DNA of 64,000 bases from Flavobacteriales bacterium (GTDB taxonomy: Bacteria > Bacteroidota > Bacteroidia > Flavobacteriales_D > Sanyastnellaceae): assembly GCA_015665315.1 (NCBI GenBank), contig JADFAK010000101.1:32433-96432 (forward strand), written 5' to 3'. The notes beneath the pieces were generated by a model. It searched no databases. It had not been told where the DNA came from and worked only from the letters and a program-made list of their open reading frames with translations. Position 1 is the stretch's first letter; each line of letters begins with the position of its first letter. Position numbers and translations under genes: made by a program. Shown here in pieces: positions 58,231 through 64,000 of this stretch.

Positions 58231-59706
58231 CTACAGTGCTGAGATGTGCTTCAGGAGTTGTTCAAGGACTATATCAGCATCTTTAGTAAGGTAAGCGGGG
58301 TCTAACTCCACACGATGATCTGGTTTGACGGGACTTGCATCCTTGAGCATCTCGTTCGAATTATTGAAACGTATTGTAGAAATGTAAACGACAATCCCAC
58401 TTTTAGGCAATTTGAAATCTGACGGATTTCCCCATGTTCCTCCCACCGGACCAAGACAGGGTTCGCCCCAAATTTCTCCCAATGAATGCATCTGATAAGT
58501 TCCAGCGAAATTGGCCGATGCCGATGCAGAGCCACCGTCCATCAGCAAGTAACTTTGATTCTTGTAAACCTGTTTCGACTTGACACGTTCTCCTTCGGTG
58601 TAATAGACAGTATCACTTTGCCCCAGTTCAAGATCCATCATCTGAATATAGTTCAAAAGATCCTCCGATTTCCTTGGCGCGTGATGCATCAACCATCGCT
58701 CTACACGGTTTAAATTCGCGTTATAACGTTTGACAGAAAGCTCGCTTTGGTGGGCAATGATATTGGTGGGGGAGCATATCGTATCGGTCGACAAATAAGC
58801 AAATAATTGCTCCATCCGTTCCGATTTTCCACCTGTATTACTTCTTAAATCAATGGCCAAATGCCCGGTCCCTCTCGCGTTGAGTTCTTTGAAAGCCTTC
58901 CGCAAGGCCTTGTAATAGTGTCGATCTTTCCCCGCCGAAAAGCTTGAGATCTTGAGAACGGCCACATCCATTGTGTCGTTGAACGTGATCCTTACATTTT
59001 CCTTTTTCGCCGATTTAGACTGCGTTTTTGCCCACTCTTTTGAGGTTTTCCCCGGGTACCATACGTGCTCGATAGAGTCTTGTCCATGCGGAATAAATTC
59101 AATTTTATTCGAGTCCGCAATCTCCGTGAACAGTCCGCCAAATCGTGTAAATAGGAACTCACTTATCCGCAAGCGTCCGGTCAAACTATTGCCCTCCTGA
59201 ACACTCAGTTGGTTCACTTTATTGAAAACGACGGTAGATTTTAATCCGTTGATTGACACAAGTTTCGCGCCTACGGGAATCAGATCTTCAACATCCTGAG
59301 AGATAAAGAGTTCTCCTTTGATCGCCTTTACGCCAAAACCGTAGTACAATCCTTCGGTGCCGTATTTCGCTAGCAGACTTTTATACTGCAAATAAGAGTG
59401 AGAATCCTGCAAAGTCCCCATCAGTCCCGCAATTTTCGCCGAGAAGTCGATTAGGGGCATGGGCGTATTGCACTCACGACGAGTGGTTTTATAAACACGC
59501 TCCAGTTCCGCTTTAGAGCAAAAGAAAAATGGATTTTGATGGGTATCCAGGATGACCTTATACAAAGTGTCCAAGTCTGCGATCATTTGTCCGGGAGACA
59601 ACAATGAGTCAAGAGCGGCCTCGGGTTCATGTTTTTTTTGCGCGTAGCCGTTTGAAGTTATAAGGGTTAGCACAAGGCAAATGAGGAACCTGAAGAAAGT
59701 GGGCAT
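58231..59706 (-). CDS. S41-family peptidase
   Basis: A 491-residue exported protein (FLICLVLTLITSNGYAQ signal). An N-terminal helical cap and a PDZ-like region (GFGVKAIKGELFISQDVEDLIPVGAKLVSINGLKS) precede the S41 protease domain (DVAVLKISSFSAGKDRHY, HLAIDLRSNTGGKSERMEQL), with the probable nucleophile in LLMDGGSASASANFAG. It would cut proteins or peptides in the envelope. It lies 8 bp after paaZ on the same strand. Confidence 0.87.
   Translation of the reverse strand: MPTFFRFLICLVLTLITSNGYAQKKHEPEAALDSLLSPGQMIADLDTLYKVILDTHQNPFFFCSKAELERVYKTTRRECNTPMPLIDFSAKIAGLMGTLQDSHSYLQYKSLLAKYGTEGLYYGFGVKAIKGELFISQDVEDLIPVGAKLVSINGLKSTVVFNKVNQLSVQEGNSLTGRLRISEFLFTRFGGLFTEIADSNKIEFIPHGQDSIEHVWYPGKTSKEWAKTQSKSAKKENVRITFNDTMDVAVLKISSFSAGKDRHYYKALRKAFKELNARGTGHLAIDLRSNTGGKSERMEQLFAYLSTDTICSPTNIIAHQSELSVKRYNANLNRVERWLMHHAPRKSEDLLNYIQMMDLELGQSDTVYYTEGERVKSKQVYKNQSYLLMDGGSASASANFAGTYQMHSLGEIWGEPCLGPVGGTWGNPSDFKLPKSGIVVYISTIRFNNSNEMLKDASPVKPDHRVELDPAYLTKDADIVLEQLLKHISAL
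59670..59683 (+). repeat. Dispersed motif copy GCACAAGGCAAATG (in coding sequence)
   Basis: Exact 14-mer within the signal-peptide codons of the S41 gene, sharing TTAGCACAAGGCAAATG with the copy at 51429. Also on the + strand. Confidence 0.65.
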
Positions 59707-59714
59707 AAAAGCTT

Positions 59715-61760
59715 CTAGTTTTGATCGAGTTTTTTAACCATCGTTAGAATCGTTGCCAGTGCTACTGTTTCACCTGTTTCGTCGTACACATCGACCAAAA
59801 ACTTCACAATGCCTTTGGCAATATCATCTTCCGAGCGCTTCTCTTGTCCGATTTTTTCTTTGACCGTGAATCGAACGCCAATTGTCATGCCTGGGTAAAC
59901 GGGCTTCGTGAAGCGACATTCATCTAATCCGTAGTTTAATAATACAGGACCTTTCTTGGCATCGACAAACAGTCCAGCCGCCTTGGAGAGTACAAAGTAG
60001 CCATGCGCTACACGTTGCTCGAAAATGGTTCCTTCTAGCGATGTAGCGTCCATGTGAGCATAGAAATTATCTCCACTCACATTGGCAAAATTCACAATAT
60101 CCGCATCACTTACTGTATGCTTTGCAGTAATTACGGTGTCTCCTATGTTGAGCTCTTCAAAATGCTTTCTGAATACATGTACGTCGGTTACGTTTTGATG
60201 CGCTCCTGGCTGATAAACATTGGTGATCCTTGATATGGTTGTAGGTGAACCTTGGATCGCCGTGCGCTGGAGATAATGCATCACACCTCGCTTTCCACCC
60301 ATCTCTTCGCCGCCGCCAGCACGACCTGGGCCACCGTGAGTTAGCATTGGCATGGGCGAACCATGGCCGGTAGACTCGCGCTCGCAATCGCGGTTAAGAA
60401 TGAGTATTCGTCCGTGGTGCGTAGCGGCCTCCAAGGTGAATTCTCGAGCTAGCTCATCATCGCTAGTAACCATCGAGCATACGAGAGATCCTTTACCCAT
60501 TCTGGCAAGTTCAACCGCTTCATCTAAGTTCTTGTACGGCATAATGGTACTCACAGGACCAAAAGCTTCAACTTCATGCACAGCTGTGTTGGTAAACGGA
60601 TTGTCATTCACCATCAGAATAGGTGAAATAAAAGCTCCTTTTTCCTTATTGGCACCAGTCACGTCAAAATTATCAAGGTCTCCATAAACGATGCGCTGTT
60701 CTTGAGCTAGTTGCTCTACCTTGGATCGAACTTCATCTACTTGTGATTTCCCCGCAAGTGATCCCATACGCACACCTTCAACTTGAGGATCGCCAATAAC
60801 TGTCTTGGCGAGTTGAGAGCCCAAGGCAATCTGAACATCTTCAACCAGATGCTCGGGAACCATGATTCTGCGAATAGCTGTGCATTTTTGTCCGCACTTA
60901 ACTGTCATCTCATTGCGAACGGCCTTGATGAACATGTCAAATTCAGGTGTTCCCGGCGTTGCATCGGCTCCAAGAATGGAGCAGTTAAGTGAATCGGCCT
61001 CCATGTTAAAAGGTACGGCTTCTTCTAACAATCGAGGATGAGCTTTTAGCATTTTACCTGTGCTGGCAGAACCAGTAAAGGTCACGATATCTTGAGATTC
61101 AACATGATCTAGGATTCCATTTGCAGATCCACAAATCAATTGCAATGCTCCCGGAGGAAGAATTCCTGATTTGTCGATTTCACGAACCATAACTTCTGTC
61201 AGGTAACTCGTAATAGTAGCCGGCTTGACTACTGCTGGAACCCCAGCCAGCCAGTTTACTGCCGTCTTTTCAAGCATTCCCCAAATTGGGAAATTAAACG
61301 CATTGATATGAACAGCGACTCCCTGCTTAGGTACCATAATATGGTGTCCTATAAATGAACCTTTCTTCGACAATGGAATGTGATCTCCATCGACGTAGTA
61401 TGTTTCGTCGGGGAATTGTCGGCGCAGACTGCTATAGGCAAACAAGTTCCCGATTCCTCCTTCAATATCTATCCAACTATCAACCTTCGTGGCACCTGTC
61501 TGATAGCTAGTCTTGTAGAACAGTTCTTTTCGCTCCAATAGATATAGAGCGAGTTCTTTGATCATTCTGCCACGCTCATGAAAAGTCATTTTACGAAGAG
61601 CTTTACTTCCTTCGGTACGCCCGTAATTGAGCATCTCACCAAAGTCCAATCCCGCACTGCTAGCTGTTGCAATGACATCTCCCGAAATAGCATTGTAGAG
61701 AGGTTTTCCTTCTCCTTGTCCGTCTATCCATTGCCCTAAGGCGTAATTCTGAAGTTTCAT
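59715..61760 (-). CDS. paaZ: PaaZ bifunctional phenylacetate-degradation enzyme
   Basis: A 681-residue fusion. Residues 1-520 are an aldehyde dehydrogenase (HHIMVPKQGVAVHINAFNFPIWGMLEKTAVNWLAGVPAVVKPA, the catalytic cysteine in KCGQKCTAIRR). Residues 535-681 are a MaoC-like hotdog hydratase (TVSDADIVNFANVSGDNFYAHMD). PaaZ opens the oxepin-CoA ring and oxidises the semialdehyde in aerobic phenylacetyl-CoA breakdown. No other paa genes are in the window. Confidence 0.94.
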   Translation of the reverse strand: MKLQNYALGQWIDGQGEGKPLYNAISGDVIATASSAGLDFGEMLNYGRTEGSKALRKMTFHERGRMIKELALYLLERKELFYKTSYQTGATKVDSWIDIEGGIGNLFAYSSLRRQFPDETYYVDGDHIPLSKKGSFIGHHIMVPKQGVAVHINAFNFPIWGMLEKTAVNWLAGVPAVVKPATITSYLTEVMVREIDKSGILPPGALQLICGSANGILDHVESQDIVTFTGSASTGKMLKAHPRLLEEAVPFNMEADSLNCSILGADATPGTPEFDMFIKAVRNEMTVKCGQKCTAIRRIMVPEHLVEDVQIALGSQLAKTVIGDPQVEGVRMGSLAGKSQVDEVRSKVEQLAQEQRIVYGDLDNFDVTGANKEKGAFISPILMVNDNPFTNTAVHEVEAFGPVSTIMPYKNLDEAVELARMGKGSLVCSMVTSDDELAREFTLEAATHHGRILILNRDCERESTGHGSPMPMLTHGGPGRAGGGEEMGGKRGVMHYLQRTAIQGSPTTISRITNVYQPGAHQNVTDVHVFRKHFEELNIGDTVITAKHTVSDADIVNFANVSGDNFYAHMDATSLEGTIFEQRVAHGYFVLSKAAGLFVDAKKGPVLLNYGLDECRFTKPVYPGMTIGVRFTVKEKIGQEKRSEDDIAKGIVKFLVDVYDETGETVALATILTMVKKLDQN

Positions 61761-61780
61761 ATTTCTTGCGTTTAATACCG

Positions 61781-61788
61781 CAAAAATA
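61781..61788 (-). promoter_or_regulatory. Candidate -7 box of paaZ
   Basis: TATTTTTG on the minus strand lies 20 bp before the paaZ ATG. No TTG at 19-20 bp spacing is present. The S41 gene, 8 bp downstream of paaZ, would share this promoter. Confidence 0.45.
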
Positions 61789-61904
61789 GGAAAGTGAGTG
61801 GGACGGTCGTGCTTAATGTGATAATACCATGGCTTTGTCCATTTTCTGGTTTACCGAATACTCAAAGGATTTAACGGAATTCTAAACGAGCTCTCCCTAA
61901 CTCT

Positions 61905-61922
61905 CATTTGCCGAAGGCTTAA
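61905..61922 (-). repeat. Dispersed hairpin motif variant (GCC-TTC-GGC-AAATG)
   Basis: In the gap between paaZ and the SprB-repeat gene. Read on the minus strand, TTAAGCCTTCGGCAAATG keeps the GC-stem plus AAATG layout with a 3-nt loop. The 14-mer CATTTGCCGAAGGC also occurs inside the TonB receptor gene at 20429-20442. Confidence 0.5.
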
Positions 61923-61973
61923 CTTTTTGATTGACATAGTTTTACATCAAACAAATCCACAAAACAACTTATT

Positions 61974-64000
61974 ATGAAACGCTCTAAGTCAATTATTTTC
62001 GTCCTTTTTCTTTTTGTATCCTTTGTATTTAACGCACAAGTAATTATTGATGATTTCAATCAATGTGATACTCAAAATCAACTCTATACAGTAAACAGCA
62101 TTGTCGGGAATGGCCAGTTCTTTTCTCAGAGCATTGGACTTCCGGAATGCGTCCTTCAGTACCAAGGAAACGGTCAGCAAGCAATCACTGAAGCTAGGTA
62201 TATGCCCGTCGACCTGTTAGGGCCGCCCCACAATATGGATGATGTCCCCGTCGAAGGTTCCTTCTTCCTAGACATGCCGGGAGTAGGCAATCAAAACGCC
62301 TTTCTAAAATTGGTCGTTTTTGACCCTCAGCCTCAAGAATTGTTTGTTCTTCCTTTAAACCAGCCAATTTCAGGAGAGCAGTTTTTTCAGGTTAACTCTC
62401 CAGCTTTGTTCAATGGCGATTTTGCATTCGTCGTTGAAGATTTTGAGGGCAGCGTAGGTCAACTCTTTATTGACGATTTACAGCTTTCACCTGAGTCAGA
62501 CGGACCATGCGCTGCGGTTTCCAATGATTTTCTGAATCTCTTTACCAATCCTCCAGCTCCACCAACTCCGTGTATGTTCTACGTTGGAGTGATACTCTAT
62601 ATTGATGTTGACGGACAATTGCTGTATTGCCCGGAAGGGTCGGATATGACTTTGGAAGATGCTTTGACGGGAGATTATACTCCAGTTGAATTGGAAGTTT
62701 CGTCGCCCGATGGCAATTTGGTTTTTGTCTTTCTTTACGGAGGGGATGATTGTGATGATGGCGACCCTTGTACACGCGATTTTTGTGATGCCGACGGCAT
62801 GTGCCAGCACCTTTCAATTGTTGAAGACTATTTGGATCCACCTCTAGCGGCGCCATGTATGGAATTCTTTGGGAAAATTTTCATTGTGAATGGTATTTAT
62901 GACGCTTCCCATTCAACTTTACCCGACGATCATGAACCGATAACGGGAGAAACTTTCGAATTGGTGCAACATGACGGGCCGTGTGATCTCGTGGCGGAGT
63001 ACTACTATAGACCAAAAAAATGTCTTTCAAGTGATCCATGTGAAATTGGAACCTGCGATCCAGCGACTGGGGAATGTACTTATGCCCCGTCTAACTTAGA
63101 TTTTTCGTTCACAACCACACCTACTTCTTGTGGTGCAAACGGAGAGATTCATTGCGCAATTACAGGAGGTGTTCCTCCGTATACATCAGATTTGAAGTAT
63201 GAAGAAAACGGACAGTTTAATGTCCCTGTTCCGCATGGATTTGTGGACCCACCGGGGATGTATGCCGGACTTAAAGGTGGAAACTACCACATGACAATTA
63301 AGGACAGTCAGGGTTGCGAAGTGACCAAGTTGGTCTTTCTGGAAAACGGTGCGCTTAAGATATACGCTCATGTTGAATCGGCTACTTGCGTTTATGCAGC
63401 CGATGGAAAGATCCAAGCTGATGTGGAAAAGGGAACACCTCCCTATACCGTGACCTTACTCACGCAATTACCTTCAGGGGAATGGGGAGCACCGCTTTCG
63501 GCAGACAGTTCAATACCCTACGGGTTGGGAATGAGATATTTTTGGAACAGTTTGTATGCTGGAAATTACAAAATTGTAGCTGTGGATTCTGAAGATTGTC
63601 AAGTTGAAACTACGGTAACCGTGGGATCACTTCCAGCCGTTTCTGCTCAAGTTACTGTATTGCAACCAACTTGTCCTGGTGACAAAGGCGAGATTCAGAT
63701 CGCTGGATCGGGCGGAGCAGGTGGCCCTTATAATTACTCACTTATAGGAGGTATTCCTATGGATGATATGGGGGATGGAATTACACTTGTGGATGTTGAG
63801 CCGGGCAACTTTCAAATTGTAATTCAAGGAACAGCTGGTTGTGTAAGTCCGACCGTCAATGTTGCCATTTTCCCAGTCACCGCATGGAACGTTGGAGCTA
63901 CATCGACAGAAGAAACATGCAACGGAGACAACGATGGAACCATTACCGTGACGGCTGCAGGTGCCAATGGCGGACCTTATACCTATTCCATTAACGGTGG
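61974..64000 (+). CDS. Large secreted surface protein with SprB repeats, 3'-truncated by window edge
   Basis: Not in the ORF track because no stop occurs before the window end; the frame stays open for over 675 codons from ATG 61974. The signal peptide is MKRSKSIIFVLFLFVSFVFNAQ. Residues 25-195 are a unique head. Two related cysteine modules follow (DDCDDGDPCTRDFCDADGMC and LSSDPCEIGTCDPATGEC). From about residue 370 SprB-type repeats begin, three complete and one cut: CGANGEIHCAITGGVPPYT, CVYAADGKIQADVEKGTPPYT, CPGDKGEIQIAGSGGAGGPYN and CNGDNDGTITV...GGPYTYSINGG. Such adhesins are T9SS cargo that work in gliding or attachment. A C-terminal sorting domain is expected beyond the edge. Confidence 0.88.
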   Translation, partial: MKRSKSIIFVLFLFVSFVFNAQVIIDDFNQCDTQNQLYTVNSIVGNGQFFSQSIGLPECVLQYQGNGQQAITEARYMPVDLLGPPHNMDDVPVEGSFFLDMPGVGNQNAFLKLVVFDPQPQELFVLPLNQPISGEQFFQVNSPALFNGDFAFVVEDFEGSVGQLFIDDLQLSPESDGPCAAVSNDFLNLFTNPPAPPTPCMFYVGVILYIDVDGQLLYCPEGSDMTLEDALTGDYTPVELEVSSPDGNLVFVFLYGGDDCDDGDPCTRDFCDADGMCQHLSIVEDYLDPPLAAPCMEFFGKIFIVNGIYDASHSTLPDDHEPITGETFELVQHDGPCDLVAEYYYRPKKCLSSDPCEIGTCDPATGECTYAPSNLDFSFTTTPTSCGANGEIHCAITGGVPPYTSDLKYEENGQFNVPVPHGFVDPPGMYAGLKGGNYHMTIKDSQGCEVTKLVFLENGALKIYAHVESATCVYAADGKIQADVEKGTPPYTVTLLTQLPSGEWGAPLSADSSIPYGLGMRYFWNSLYAGNYKIVAVDSEDCQVETTVTVGSLPAVSAQVTVLQPTCPGDKGEIQIAGSGGAGGPYNYSLIGGIPMDDMGDGITLVDVEPGNFQIVIQGTAGCVSPTVNVAIFPVTAWNVGATSTEETCNGDNDGTITVTAAGANGGPYTYSING

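Noticed and set aside
62496-62856. Minus-strand ORFs of about 104 codons in the SprB-repeat gene
   Set aside because: Shadows of the long open + frame, which has a signal peptide and repeat domains.

Overview
The window looks like chromosomal DNA of a free-living, aerobic, probably marine member of the Bacteroidota (Flavobacteriales-like). The evidence is a PorP/SprF-family protein, a SprB-repeat surface protein, the gliding genes gldF-gldG, a type IX secretion (T9SS) plug protein, a complete Na+-translocating NADH:quinone reductase operon, many small beta-barrel outer-membrane proteins, TonB and DUF4856/imelysin iron genes, and repeated matches to the Bacteroidota promoter (TAnnTTTG, in the best cases with TTG 19-20 bp upstream). 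I saw no rRNA, tRNA, CRISPR array, insertion sequence or prophage. Gene density is high and most of the window is housekeeping or envelope biology.

Layout: 1-9.2 kb holds the 3' part of a PorP/SprF protein, a secreted protein, msrB, uvrA, an ECF sigma factor with a small partner ORF, a DnaQ/GIY-YIG nuclease, a lipoprotein cyclophilin and an outer-membrane protein. 9.4-16.3 kb holds a DinB-fold protein and a tightly coupled six-gene operon: TetR, LolA-like protein, two FtsX-type permeases, an ATPase and an outer-membrane barrel. A palindromic operator candidate sits at its promoter. 16.5-25 kb holds glnS, then an iron operon (DUF4856, imelysin, HTTM protein, TonB receptor) preceded by a near-perfect 7-1-7 Fur-family-like palindrome. 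24.5-33.3 kb holds apbE-cotH and nqrABCDEF; ApbE is the flavin transferase that NqrB and NqrC need. 33.4-38.3 kb pairs the T9SS plug gene with gldF-gldG-DUF4340. 38.5-51.5 kb holds an SH3 protein, an AlkD-like glycosylase, ligA, two SGNH hydrolases, a TylF-like methyltransferase, two small barrels, ftsE, two glycosyltransferases and an ExoX-like exonuclease. 51.6-61.8 kb holds a TPR/PD40/OmpA-like protein, a 2-oxoacid dehydrogenase E2, a GT2 fusion protein, recR, an eroded dioxygenase gene, an S41 protease and paaZ. From 61,974 to the window end runs a large secreted protein with SprB repeats that the ORF track misses because it has no stop inside the window.

Two signals cut across the genes. 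First, a short structured motif, GC(S)-ACAAG-(S')GC-AAATG, recurs through the window. In the copies with a longer stem the S bases change together so the stem is kept, and all copies with the ACAAG loop lie on the same strand. It may be an undescribed polar or uptake-type sequence, or a hairpin repeat. Second, several TAnnTTTG boxes lie only 3-5 nt before a start codon, which predicts leaderless or nearly leaderless mRNAs. All calls were made by eye from the sequence, without database searches.
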